NCBI GenBank assembly: GCA_020310875.1
Contig: CM035407.1
Span: forward strand, 73,142,721 to 73,206,720
Source of the DNA: Ceratopteris richardii
Lineage: Eukaryota; Streptophyta; Polypodiopsida; Polypodiales; Pteridaceae
Length of the DNA: 64,000 nt
Direction of reading: 5' to 3'
This document shows positions 48,514 through 61,378 of this stretch, one piece after another. Position numbers and translations under genes: made by a program. How positions within the stretch are numbered: the stretch's first letter is position 1; each line of letters begins with the position of its first letter. The notes below the pieces were generated by a model. That model searched no databases. It was given only the letters and a program-made list of their open reading frames with translations, and was not told the DNA's origin.

Positions 48514-51500
48514 GATCATTTCATAGATGTTATTTTTACCCAAGCCAGATATAGCAAAGGTGTGTTCAAACTCTACACCATAAGTGGTTAGAGTTATCCC
48601 TTATAGAAATCCTTGAGGTCTTTTAACATGGCCATCAGCCATTTGAAGCTTCATTCTTCTTGGTCTTAATGCAGGTTTGCCCCATTGCTTCCACAAGGAG
48701 GTGGTTACAATTGCAACACCAGCACCTGAATCTTAGATAGCTTTAGTTATGTAACCTTCTTCACCTTCATTCATGTCTTCACCTTCTTCACCTTCACTCA
48801 TGTCTCCTATTTTGGATAAACGTATCTCTATGACTTTTTTCTTAGAGCTAGCTTTTGACACATTGGAACCAAGTTCTAGAACCTGAGTTGCCACATATTT
48901 CCACAACTCACATCTTACTTTGAGCAACACTTCTAAGGTGAGATGACACTACACCTTAGTGTTCTTCACAACTTCAACGTTTCTTAGAACCATTGAGTCT
49001 TCATTTCTTATCAATATTGTGGGTGCTCTAATATGACGAGATTCAGATTCCCATGGGCCTATGAATTGTGGCAGAACTTGTAAAGAATTAGATTCAAAAT
49101 CTAATCTTTTGTGTTCTTGTTGCGTTGCTTGGTCTCTGTAAATAGATGGAATGTCTTGGGGAAATTGATCATGAAGATCATCAATTTCAAGAATAGCAGT
49201 GGGATTACCCATCTCCTTGGCCCATTTCTCTTCTTGTATTTCTTGCGAGAACTCTTGAGAGTACTCTTGAATTGAAAGAGGTGTTCCAACATATGTGGAA
49301 TTAGGAACATAAACTTTCATTGGTGGTAAACTTTCTCTTTCAACAATTGGTTGAGTCTATGGAGGTAAAGAAACCTATGGATTGTATAACAACTGCTCTA
49401 GTCTTTCTATTAAGCCTTGGAAATGCAAACCTAGTTTGACAAACTTTATCTGATTGAACAATTGATTGGCCTGGAGCATAGCTTGAGCTAATTCTACCAT
49501 TTTCATGAAAATTTTCGTTCGTCCAATCTCTAAATGTGCTCTAGGGTAACTCTTGTCTAGGTTTGCAGCTATTGGCCCTTCTTGAAGTTGAGCCTACTAG
49601 GCCTTGAACATCATGTCCAAGCCTTTTGGGGTTGGATCTACAAAAAAGAGACCCTAGCTGTGGTCTACTTACAATGAGTGGTAGGATGGGATGAAGTGGA
49701 GTGCATTGATTTTTGGTATGTGGGGGATGTTCAGATGCAATGTCTGCAATTTTTATTTTTGCATCTCTTAGGCTTTCTTCTAGTTCGGATAACTTTCTAG
49801 CCCACTTAAGATTGGCCTTCTTCATGGTATCCTTCCATGTTCTTGTTTTCCTCTTACTAAGCTCTCCTGATTCATTTGATTTTGATTGTTTAGCTAGTTT
49901 ACCTTGTTGTAAATCTTGTGCTCTAGTGACTACTTGTATAGGAGCCATGTTAATGCTACTTGAACTTGAATCCACCACTAAGCCTACCACATTAGTTGGT
50001 GTAACCTTGGGCTCACTAGAGGGGTTCCTTGGATAATCTCTCGGGAGATGTTCTTTGCTCCACTCAAGACAAAAGCCTTGTATTATGATGGTCTTTCCTT
50101 ATCCTAGAGCCAATAGGTGGGTACATTCATGAATGAAATGGTTGCCTTGACATCTAAAACATGGTCCTCTAGGGGCTTGTGGTCTCATTGTCTCAATTGT
50201 GACTTAATGTTAGAATTCATCAAAGGTATTGCCTCATATTGATATGGATAAATCTCACTATGCTATGGTGACTCTGTGTAATAAGCTTCTAGACTATCAT
50301 GATGGATGTAGTCAGAACTCTGAGCATGAGGGTCATTTTTTGAGACCAAAGAGGTCATTGGAACCAATGCACTATTAGGGTTCTCGTCTACCATTGCATA
50401 CTTAATGCGAATCACGTTGGCAGGAGATGGTGGTTGGTTTCCTAGCACTCATTGTGGCCTATATGGTGCTTGGTATTGCTCTTGGTATTGAGGTTGATAT
50501 TCCCATTGTGGCCTAAAATGTGGTTGTTGGTATTGTTTCTGATACCTCCCCTATTGGTAAGGTTGTTGATAAGTTTGTCTGACGACCTCCCTATTATATG
50601 GACAATCTTGAGCCATATGGTTCGTGTATTTTCTCTCAATATTGCAATATGGATTGTTAGGGTTTCCTTGGGGTTGAGTCATGATGAGGGAAACATTAGC
50701 CATGTGGTCTCCTCTATAGTTGTAACATCGTTTCACTAAGACCATCCTAGGTTTATGCTTACTTGCAACGCCTAACGTCTGAGCCACTTTCTATGCCAGT
50801 TCTCCTATTGATGTAGATGGTTTAGAGGTGAAACTTGTAGCACTATGTGAGTTTTTATAGATCCTAGAAAGCTCTAAATCTTCACCCAATTTATCCTCTA
50901 TGTCTATGCACATCTATACTCATTGGTCTATGGATCTAGGCTCTTTCAAGTACACATATGATCTTAACTTGGTGCTTAGTAATCCATCTAAAAATAAGGC
51001 CACTTGTTTGATGATGTGGTTAGTTTTGGGATATCACATCTTTCTAGGTATTGTCTAAATCTTCTTCCTACTAGTCTAACTATCTCCTGGGGTTTTTGCT
51101 TCAAGCTGTGTATCAGTGATGAAGTATTGTCTGATGCCACTTTTGGAGAATTGAGTAGTGAATGCTTCTAGCAACTAGTCTATATTCCTTAACTAGCCTT
51201 GGTGTTGTTGCTAAAACCATATTAAGGTAGTTTTCTTGAAAGTTAGATCGAAGGTATGTACTGAGTGAACAGATCCTCGACTTGTTTGGATCGTTACACT
51301 TTTCTAAACTCTACTACATGATCATAAGGATCTCTAGTGCCATCGAAGTAATTCTTCATGGATTTAACTAGTTGGGTAGGCCTCAAGCTTCTAGGGTGTT
51401 CTCTAGGTCTAGGCAAGAGAAACTCATCCATGCCTCTTTGATGTCTCAGATTTTTGTGTCTCTCCTAATCTATTCTTTTTATGTCTAATCCTGATCGCTA

Positions 51501-51560
51501 TCTTCCTAATGGGTTCCCAATGCTCACTTCAATTTCCATTAGCATTGCGGTTCAATTGGC
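48500..51560 (-). mobile_element. Ty3/gypsy gag-protease segment (minus)
   Basis: Minus-strand gypsy fossil. Reading leftward it has the gag core (YFDGTRDPYDHVVEFRKV near 51350), a CCHC-type knuckle (RCYNYRGDHMANV near 50730, then YCNIERKYTNHMAQDC), and a second knuckle CFRCQGNHFIHEC near 50160. A Gln/Ser/Lys-rich spacer with a coiled-coil-like KWARKLSELEESLRDAKIK (near 49790) follows. The aspartic protease is DSGAGVAIVTTSLW (near 48730) ending in YEMILG (near 48510). RT and later domains are absent. It is broken with many interruptions. It lies between plus-strand pieces at 47690-48513 and 51580-52190 and may have inserted there, but no LTR or target duplication is visible. Confidence 0.75.
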
Positions 51561-51579
51561 CACTATAGAAGGTGAACTC

Positions 51580-52190
51580 TTTGAAGCTATATTAGTGGAT
51601 GCCGAGGCAAGCTATATCAATAACCTCTTACAGAGGATATGCTAATGGGAATCAACACTGCTAAGAAGCAAAAAGAAGAAGAGTTAAGGGTTAGAGAAGA
51701 AGCACAAGTAGAGGCTAGAGAGCACATTAGTTGAAATAAGTTAAGGTTACAAGACCTAGATGTCAATCCCAATGCCCCAAGCTATCACATGGCTATGTAC
51801 ACAAAAAAGAGTACACATCCTAGCATCATATATAGATGACCATTCATCACGCTTGAGCTAGGGCACGATGCTTCAAATGAGATGATCAAAGCTGTGATTG
51901 ATTCTAGAGCTACCATTAGTGCAATTAGGTCATGTTGTAAGGGATTGGGCATGGAAGCTAAGCCATTAGAAGCTTATTTAGTGGGTGTAGGAGGCATGGG
52001 AACCCCTTGTATTGGTGAGGTGGACATTCCTATCCTCTTAAAGGATGCCCCTTTGACAATAAAGTTGCTAGTTTGCCATGATGAGGAAATCACATAGCAA
52101 ATGATATTAGGGTAGGATTGGTTGTACGATCATGCAATTGACTTAAACCTCAGGCAGCCATTGCTTTAGGTCTGGGTTAACAAGCAATGC
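51580..52190 (+). mobile_element. Retroelement gag end and protease (plus)
   Basis: A Lys/Glu-rich helical stretch (AKKQKEEELRVREEAQVEAR near 51660-51720) is followed by an aspartic protease-like domain. That domain has AVIDSRATISAI (51885-51920), a long strand-rich middle (EAYLVGVGGMGTPCIGEVDI), and DWLYDHAIDLNL near 52120, as in plant gypsy proteases. No RT follows in the next 1.8 kb. It may belong with T. It is broken. Confidence 0.65.
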
Positions 52191-53994
52191 TTAATAGTTT
52201 AATTGGAAGGTAGGGGCCCTCTTGATTCCAGTACCATGCACTCTGCAAGCACAACATAGTCCAATGTGCCCCATTACTCACCTATTGACGGGCAGGTCAT
52301 GAAAGCTAGGACCCTTTTCTCTTCCAAAAGTATCAACATCACAATTGGAACAATCAATTTCATAGAATAGAGGAGGGCAACTACAACCAGATGGAAAGAA
52401 GGAGGACACCTCGGTGACAAAAGATATTGCACAATCTTATGCCTCATGCATAAGCACAAAACATGAACCAAATTTCAAGACTAAATAAATATGGGTGATG
52501 AAAGGAGAGCACCACCATCTTTGCCACAACAATTCCCATCTAGGTAACCCAACCATGCTTAAAGAAGAACTAAGCAACCAAGAAAAGCTCAACCAAAAGA
52601 TATCGGACAAATTTCGGTGCCTAAGGAATTAGTTACAGCTCAAGAAGGGCGAGAAGCAAGAGTCAGAGTCAAGCATAGAGATCAAAAGAAGATCAAATCA
52701 CCTCTTCATTAATAGTAAGAAGAAAATCAACAATGTTTTGGGTTTAGAAGCCAAAGTACCAATAGCCCCCATAGAACCAAAGAGCTAATTATGCGAGATA
52801 CAAAATTTAAGAAACCATCCAAAGATGAAGAGGCCAAAAGTGATCTGTACATGGTTGAGCACTATTCTAAAATGTATCCGTATAAGAAGGAATGATCAGT
52901 TGTTATTCAAACATCTATTGATTGCAATCTTTCAAGATCCAATGGATACCTCTAAACAAAAATTGCATCATCATGTGGAAGTAACATCGGAAGCCTCAAT
53001 GTGAAAAAACCATTTTCCCTTGGCATAACCCCCTCTTTTGCACCGTTCAGGTCATGTATTTCCACAATATGCATTAATATAGGGCTAGATTACAAGGCCA
53101 TGCATAGACACAGTTGAGAATCCTAGGCACATGACACACATTTGATATATGTCAAGTATTTAATTGATACTAACCTCTTTCTTCTTGTTTTGTGACATTG
53201 TTCCACAAAAAATAAAGAGAGGAACAAAGAAAAAAGAAAAAAGAAAAAAGAAACATAAAAACAAAGAGAAGGGACAAGACCATGTGCTTAAAGAATCTCA
53301 TCAGTGAACCATCAACAATGAAAGAAAATCCAATGGTCAATCATTGTGATGGGAGTACAACACAAAGAGATGAATATCAACCAACCTTTCACCATGGTAG
53401 TTATCCACTACTTTGGAACCACCACAACAATGTTAGATTAGGAAACCTCGTCGTTAGCATACCCTTGAGCACTTAGCTCAAGACCCAATTTTTCCCACCA
53501 TACTTCTTACAATGCATTCCACAAGAAAGCATGGATAGGGCCACATTATAAGGTCATGCACAAGGCACATAATTTCTTGAACCTATGTACTAAGACACTT
53601 ACCCATCATTCATTATGGACTAAAAGTATTTGGCATGATAATCCTGAAACCCATGTTTGAAAGACCTAGAGGATATCAAGGCTATAACATCAATACCTAT
53701 GAAGCAATTCACACAACCTACAAATGCGCAAAATCAACATTGACAACCACTTTGAGCAACTGGCAATTTTTGAAAGCTCACAAATACACCATCATGCTAG
53801 AATCCAAGGAAGAAGTACATACAAAGGGACTAAAAACTTGCAAATGCTAGTAGTGACAAAATTAAGAACAAGAAAATCAATCTTCCTACATTTAGAAGAC
53901 AAACCACTCTTGTTGATACATGATGGAAACTACCTCTCAAAGTACTACATGGAACACCCACTCCAACAAGGGTCTGTCATGGATGACAGACTCA
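52191..53994. other. No recognisable domain; A-rich repeats
   Basis: Decayed sequence, possibly the 3' part of T. An AGAAAAA-type run occurs at about 53222-53275. A loosely repeated block (GGGCTAGATTACAAGGCCATGCA near 53081 and GGGCCACATTATAAGGTCATGCA near 53538) suggests an old duplication. No RT or RNase H motif was found. Confidence 0.45.
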
Positions 53995-54010
53995 AGAGGG
54001 GGGTGGGGAG
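53995..54010 (+). other. Purine tract before LTR
   Basis: AGAGGGGGGTGGGGAG immediately before TGTTGGCACTC. It looks like the 3' purine tract of a plus-strand element ending here, which conflicts with the LTR's assignment to minus-strand E7. Confidence 0.5.
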
Positions 54011-55194
54011 TGTTGGCACTCAAGTTCAAGAACAAGGCATAGGAATGTGTCAAAGAAGTGAAAACACAAGAAGAGGGAGCATGTAGGGAGCTCCAAGAAG
54101 TATATGTCCAATTTTCAAAAGAAACTAAAAGAACTTGGAGAAGCTTGTAGGAGGTAGAAACATGCATTTCGAAGTGATGAAGTTTGGTCTAGCCAACCGG
54201 CACAAGACCAGCCCTTGAGCTTATGGAGACTCAAATAGACCTTATAGGCATGCGATAAGTGCAAAGAAATGCAATATGTACTTTGGAGTCGATACAAAAC
54301 AGATAGGTTCACACGTCGACTAACTCAAAAACTTACTATCTATGGAAGTGACAATGAACTTCAAATGCGCATAGCGACTAGCGTGATTACAATTAGAAAA
54401 ATCCTTTTATGGGAATGATACACATAGGGTTGAGTGTATAGAATGCACAAAAGTATAAGGAATAAGCAAAATATGCTATAGGAGTGAATCAAATACTCAA
54501 CGGTGGTACCTCCTTTTTTTCAGGAATACGTAGAGATTGACCCTGAGACAAAAAAACTACGATTTCTCCCAATTTACTATACCAAATAATATGAAAATTT
54601 ACAGGAATAATCTAGACACTAATACCTTTCCAATGCGTCATCTTGCATGCGATTTGAAGCTTTGGAGAGAGAGCAGCAGCCTTTGCAAGATTACTATTGG
54701 CGAAGAAGATGATGTAGAAAATTGAAGGAGCAAGACAATCATGGTCACAAGTGTGTGTATATTGCTTCCATGTATTGTACAAGTGATTTTAAGTCTTTAT
54801 ATAGACTCTATGAGTGTTCCATGACTTCTAAAAGTGGATTTTTGATTCAAATGAAGGTGGGAATGGTTGTTGCAGGGAATCAATTTACTTTCCTACAATC
54901 TAGGACAAGTGAAGATCTAGTTTGATCTACTTTTAGGTGATTGATTCCTTGATTGAATGTAACTCAACCACCATAGATTCGTGGCATTTAGGCTCTCTTT
55001 TTATCCTTGTACATGTGTAAAGCTCAAGGATTTTACAATGGTAAATGAACCATAAAAAATCTCTCAAAAAAATACAATAAATGAGCATAGGTAATAGAAC
55101 TCTCCAACGGATATTCTTTTGTCGTAATCTAAGCAATAGTTTTTTATGTAGATCAAATCCACCTCAAGCATAGTGCAAGCTTGATGTTCCAACA
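54011..55194 (-). repeat. 3' LTR of copia E7 (probable)
   Basis: On the minus strand it begins TGTTGGAACATCAAG and ends GAGTGCCAACA, so the ends are matching TGTTGG...CCAACA. A minus-strand TATA box CTATATAAAG lies at about 54796-54805. The minus-strand purine tract GCTTGAGGGGGAGC (55195-55208) precedes it. The part 54124-55120 recurs at 62996-64000 with about 88% identity. Confidence 0.7.
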
Positions 55195-56891
55195 GCTCCC
55201 CCTCAAGCTAAAGTATGCTTGAGTCTTCGTTCTCTGATACGCTGAATACTTGCCATAGCTTTGAATCTACAAAGATTTATTCCATCAAGTGCCTTCGTCT
55301 TCATATCTGTTACTTGCTTTTCAGTTGGAACAAAACAAATGTCAATCTCCTTTGCCATGAGCTTCTCTCTGATGAAGTGGTAATGAACCTCTATGTGTTT
55401 GGTTCTTGCATGGAAAATAGGGTTTGTCGCTAGATGCATGGAACTTACATTATCTCCAAATATGTGAGGTTTGGAACTCACAAGTCCCAAATCTCTATAC
55501 AATGCCTTTAACCATATTGCCTCTTGAGTTGCTATAGTCATACCTGTGTACTCTGCTTCAGTCAAGGATAAAGCAACTATTGGTTGCTTCTTGGAACTCC
55601 ATGACACTAGCTTTGAACCTGCAAATGCTTCATTGATTGTACCTTTGAGATACTTAAGTACTCTCTTAGCCACAGAACTAACTAAGCACTCCGACACTAT
55701 ATGAGATATCTACCCTTGTATGAGTAGCATATATCAAGCTACCTACCAAGCTTTGATACTCTTTAATGTCTTCAATTTTCTCACCTTCATAAACACTAAG
55801 TTTATGATTCATCTCCAAAGGTGTACCTGCAAGTTTAGCATTCTCCATTTTGAACTTGAGAAGAAGATCCTGAATGTATCTCCTCTGAGTCAAATACATT
55901 CCTTCATCTTTGTATATCACCTGCATGCCTTGGAAATATGTGAGCTCACCTAGGTCATTGATTTTGAATTCCTCTTGCATGTGTCTCTTGATCCTTTCAA
56001 TGCCATTTAGATCATCACCTGTCACAATATCATCTACATATACACATAGATAGATAACCTCATCGTGATTGCTTTTGATGAATAGAGAAGGATCTGAGTC
56101 GCTTGGTCTGAACCCTTGATCTTGAAGGTATGTAACTAACCTATAATTCCAAGCTCTAGGAGCTTGTTTCAATCCATACAATGATTTCTTGGGTCTGCGA
56201 ACATAAGAAGGATGATAAGGGTTTTCAAAACCTGGTGGTTATGACATGTATAATTCTTCACTTATCCAACCATTTAAGAATGCATTTTTCACATCAAGTT
56301 GGAGGAGTCTCCAATTCCTTGCAGCAACTACACTTATCAATGTCCTGATTGTAGTCATCTTTGCAACTGGTGAGAATGTTTTCTCATAGTCTATACCATG
56401 AGTTTGAGAGCACCCTTTGGCAACTAAACTTGCCTTGTACATGCAAACTGATCCATTTGAATTTCTTTTAACTTTATACACCCATCTACAACCAATTGCC
56501 TTTTGATTCGCTGACATTGGAACCAAATCCCAAGTGTCCATCTCCTTCAATGCATCTATTTCTTCTTTCATGGCCTTTTCCCAATTAGGTTTCCCTTTGC
56601 CTCTTCATAGGTTGACGGTTCTTATGAAATTGAATCTTTTTCCAAGTAGATTGAATGCTTTGTAACAAATGCGGAATCATATCCATACCTTGTTTCTTCT
56701 CTCTTGCTTGTTTGGAGCATTCTCCAACCTCTTGCATCTTTGCTTTGCCTCTTGACTTGCATAGCTTGTAATCCTTTTCCCTTTCATCTTGGTCATCATC
56801 TGTATCACTTCTTGGATTATGGACTTGTGTATCATGCTTTCTTCCTAATTGATGAGAATTAGAATCAAAATCATATGGTAGATTTACCTTT
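55195..56891 (-). mobile_element. Copia E7, RT and RNase H part
   Basis: Minus-strand copia fossil of the E1/E8 lineage. Leftward it shows a Ser/Lys-rich linker (about 56890-56600), RT (WVYKVKRNSNGSVCMYKA near 56480; [11 protein letters not shown] near 56300; YVDDIVTGDD near 56030), and RNase H (VSWSSKKQPIVALS near 55600; ARTKHIEVHYHFIREK near 55370). It is broken, with several interruptions. On the right it stops where the E8 LTR remnant begins. The integrase core that should lie there is absent from both sides of E8. Confidence 0.85.
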
Positions 56892-57095
56892 TTTTCACCT
56901 CTGAGCTAACTCCAACTTATCTGTTTTGATCTATCTTTTTGAGAGTGATCTTCCAAGGTACATAGGGTGTCTAATACATCCATTGGCAAGCTAAAAGGGC
57001 CCACCATATACTCCTGGAGTTCATTTGGTTGGTGTAGATCAAGGATTTTGCAACACCTCTTCATCTTCAAGCACATACCTATCCATCTCTTCACA
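56892..57095 (+). repeat. E8 5' LTR, last 204 bases
   Basis: TTTTCACCTCTGAG to CATCTCTTCACA, two differences from 62447-62650. The apparent minus-strand reading frame here (KRWIGMCLKMKRC) is antisense LTR, not protein. Confidence 0.92.
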
Positions 57096-60000
57096 GTGGT
57101 ATCAGAACAAGGTTGGACAACATGGAAGATGGATTTCCTTCATCAATTGACAAATTGGACAGAGGTAACTACTCAGCTTGGTCATTAAGAATGGAAGCCT
57201 ATCTCCAAGGTAGAAGTTTATATGGTTATGTGGCTGGAGATGAAGTTATGCCAAGTTTCAGGAACAAAAGTCAACCAACACAAGAAGAGCAAGAAAGATT
57301 GAGCACATGGTGCTCCAAGGATGCACTTGCAAGGTCTTATCTCCTCAACTCTATCTCAGATTTTTTGTTGCCTCACATTAGAAGTTGTAAGACATCTCAG
57401 GAAGTGTGGGATGCACTTGAAGCTTTCTTTTCTTCAAGTACTAAAGCTAGGAAGCATCAACTATGGCTGGATTTCACAACTCTCAAGAAGGCTCCCAAAC
57501 AAAATGTGACTGATTTTGTCACAAAGCTCAAGGACATAGCGGATCAGTTGGGAAGCATTGGAGAGGTAATAGATGAAGAGAAAATTGTAAGGCAGGTCAT
57601 CAATGGCTTGAAGGCAGATGACAAGTGGGAAGCATTCACCACAGCTATGGATTTGTACATGGACATGCATGTACCTGATTGCAACACACTCATTGGACAA
57701 CTACTTACTCAAGAGGCAAAGCTTATCAAAAATGGAGAAAGATCTAAAGGTAATCAATCTTCAGCTTTATACACAGATAAAAGCAAGTCTAAAGATAACA
57801 AAGGAAAGGCAAAGAAAGTGGATGATGAAGCAGGTACATATCAAGCTAACTATGCAGGTAGAGGAAGACATGGCAGAGGTAGAGGAAGAGGAGGTAGACA
57901 AGGCAGGGGGAGATCCCAAGACTCCAACTCATGTTCTATTTTTGGATTAACTAATCATAGAACTGAAAATTGCTTTAGGAATTCCAGGAATCAAAGAGGC
58001 AGAGGATACAATAGAGGAAGTTATGGCTACTCAAGAGGAAGGTTCAACAACTACCATGGCAACTACAACAACTACAATCATTCAAACTATCAAGGAGGCT
58101 ACAAAGGAAGGAGAGACTACAATAACTACACAGAAGACTCAAACAAAGAGGATTCATTATTGATCATGAACATGGCTATGCCACAAGGTAAATCTGATGA
58201 GCATGTTTTCTACATAGATTCAGGTTGTTCAAATCATGTGGCAGGAAATGTGGCACTCCTATCAGATTTAGAAGATCCAAGGAATAAGCATGAGGTACAA
58301 ACAGGAGATGATACAAAACATCCTATGGAGAAAATAGGCAATGTCAAAGCACCTGATGGAAACATCAACCTACTCAGTAAGGTACTCTATGTCCCTACCA
58401 TTACAAAGAATTTGATAAGTGTTGGGTAGATAGTAGAGAAAGGGTTGCAAGTCAGGTTCACAAAAGCAGGAGCATTTGTTGAAGATCCAAGTCAAGGATT
58501 CAGAAGAATTGCAAAAGGTGAAAAGATAGGTAGATTATTCACATTTGAATTACATGACACTAGAAACATTGCTCTCTTTAATTATGGTAGTCAGACACTC
58601 ACAGAATTGGAAGTATGGCACAAAAGGTTAGCACATATTGGTGAAAGGTCATTAAAGCAAATTTGCAGGGACCAAAGTGTACTTGGACTCCCTAACTTGT
58701 CAAAACAACATATGATTTATAAGTGTAGTGCATGTCAATTTGGAAAGTCTCACAGGTTACCATTCATGAAGAAAGGTTATATGCATGGAGATCTCTTGGA
58801 GTTGGTTCATACAGATGTATGGGGACCTAGCAAGGAAGCTTCAATATCTGGATCAAGGTATTATGTTTCCTTTATTGATGATTGCAGCAGATGGACTATC
58901 CTATTCTTTATGAAACACAAAGATGAAGTTTTTTCATGTTTCAAAAGATATTTGGCTCTTGTGGAGAATCAAACAGGTAAATCACTAAAAAGGCTAAGGT
59001 CAGATGGAGGGGGAGAATACTTCTCCCATGATTTTGATTCTTTTCTTCAAGAAAGAGGAATAAAAAAAGAGGTAACTACAAGGTACACTCTTGAGCAGAA
59101 TGGAGTGGCAGAAAGGAGGAATAGGACAATTGTTGAAGCTGCAAGGTCTATGTTAAATGAAAAGCATTTACCTAATTACTTATGGGTTGAGGCTGTATCT
59201 ACATCCACTTACTTGATTAACAGGTTGCCTTCAAAATCCCTTGATGGGATGACTCCATATGAGGCTTGGAATGGAAGAAGACCAAGCTTAGATCATTGTA
59301 AAATTTTTGGATGTATTGCTTTTGCTCATGTTCCTTCACAGGTTAGAGGGAAGATGGATCCAAAGGCAGAAAGGTATGTATTTATTGGATATGACAACAA
59401 TCAAAAGGGCTACAGGTTATACAACCCTACCAACAAAGGATTCTTGGTAAGCAGAGATGTAGTTTTTGATGAGAACAATTCATGTTATGAAGATTCATGC
59501 AGGAAGGTCAATTTACCATATAATCTTGAAGAAGATTTTCCAAAGCTTGGTAGAGAACAACCGAAGATTGAAGAACAAGACACCTCAGAGGATGATGAAG
59601 AATCTCAGATGGAAAAGATCAAAGCATGGAAGTCTAAAGGTAAAGCAAAATTGCAAGAACTTGGACATGAGGCAGAATCATCACATCATGGCCTAAGAAG
59701 ATCTATGAGGGAAAAGAAAAAACCAGAAAGGTATGGGTTTGACACCTCATTAGTAACTAAACACTCTATCTACATAGCACAGGATATAAACCTAGAGGAG
59801 CCATCATCATTTGAAGAGGCCAAAGCAAAATCAGAATGGAAGCATGCAATGAAGGAAGAGATTGAAGCACTTGAGGAAAACAACACTTGGGATTTGGTGC
59901 CCAAGACTTCATCCATGAAGGTAATAGGCTCAAGATGGGTCTATAAACTCAAGAAGAATTCTGATGGTTCAATTAACAGGTATAAGGCAAGGCTTGTGGC

Positions 60001-61378
60001 AAAAGGCTTTGCACAAACTCAGGGAATTGATTATGAGGAGACTTTCTCTCCTGTGGCAAAGATGCCTACTATTAGGGTTTTGCTTAGTATTGCCTCTTCC
60101 AAGAATTGGAAGATACTTCAACTAGATGTAAAGAATGCATTTTTGAATGGTTGGATACCAGAAGAGGTATATATGGCACAACCACCTGGTTTTGAGAATC
60201 AAGTTTATCCTGATTATGTGTGTAAACTTAACAAAGCATTGTATGGTCTCAAGCAAGCTCCAAGAGCTTGGAATTTCAGGCTTGTTTCATTCTTACAGGA
60301 CAAAGGCTTTTAACCAAGCAAGGCAGGTCCTTCACTCTTTATTAAAAAGAGTAATTCCGAGGTCATCTACCTATGTGTATATGTAGATGATATTATATTG
60401 ACAAGAAATGATGCAGATGGTATGAAGAAGATCAAAGATCAGATGAGAGAAGAGTTCAAGATAAGTGATTTGGGTTCACTTACCTACTTCCTAGGTTTGG
60501 AAGTTGTCTACAAAGATCATGGTTTGTTTCTCACTCAAAGGAAGTACATTAAGGACATGTTGGCAAAATTCAAGATGCAAGATTGTAAGATTGCAGGTAC
60601 TCCAATGGAGGTCAATCACAAATTGAGCTCACATGACGGTGAACACATAGAGGACATCACATCATATCAAAGTCTAGTGGGTAGTCTCAACTATGCCGCA
60701 TTGACAAGAGTAGATATATGTTACCGTGTGAGTGTGCTAAGTCAATTTATGCATAAGTTAATTTATGCACACACCAAGGAAACCACATATGGATGCTGCC
60801 AAAAGGATTCTCAAGTATCTCAAAGGAACCATAAATGAAGGACTTTATTATCCTTATGTATCTGATTTAGGTTTGAAGCTATTTTCTGATGCAGATTGGG
60901 CTGGCTCCAAGGAAGATAGAAGGAGCACTTCAGGTTATCTTACCTTTGCAGGTTCAAAGCTTATTTCATGGTCATCCAAGAAGCAACCCACAGTTGCTCT
61001 CTCTTCTACTGAAGCTGAATATAGAGGTCTTGCCATAGCTACACAAGAAGCTATGTGGATGAAGACATTATTCAAAGATCTTGGATTGGAGTTTGGAACT
61101 CCAACTATTTTTTGTGACAATATGAGTTCTATTCATTTGGCTGCTAATCCTATTTTTCATGCAAGGACTAAACATATTGAAGTTCATTATCACTATGTAC
61201 GAGAGAAGGTTCTAAGCAAAGAGATTCAAATATCATATGTGTCCACTCATCAACAATGTGCATATATTCTAACCAAAGCATTGGATGGTACAAAGCTTTG
61301 CAAATTCAAGGCTATGATTGGTTTGCAGGTAATCTTGGAAGATTGAAGACCTCAAGCATACTTGGCTTGAGGGGGAGC

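Noticed and set aside
47690-52190. Integrated plant pararetrovirus
   Set aside because: The protease-like pieces could suggest it, but no movement protein, coat motif or RT is seen, and the upstream LTR and gypsy-type primer site fit an LTR retrotransposon better.
56906-57094. Minus-strand frame KRWIGMCLKMKRC, also at 62461-62650
   Set aside because: Both copies are the antisense of the E8 LTR end. At 62.65 kb it only appears fused to E7 pre-integrase because the insertion junction is in frame.
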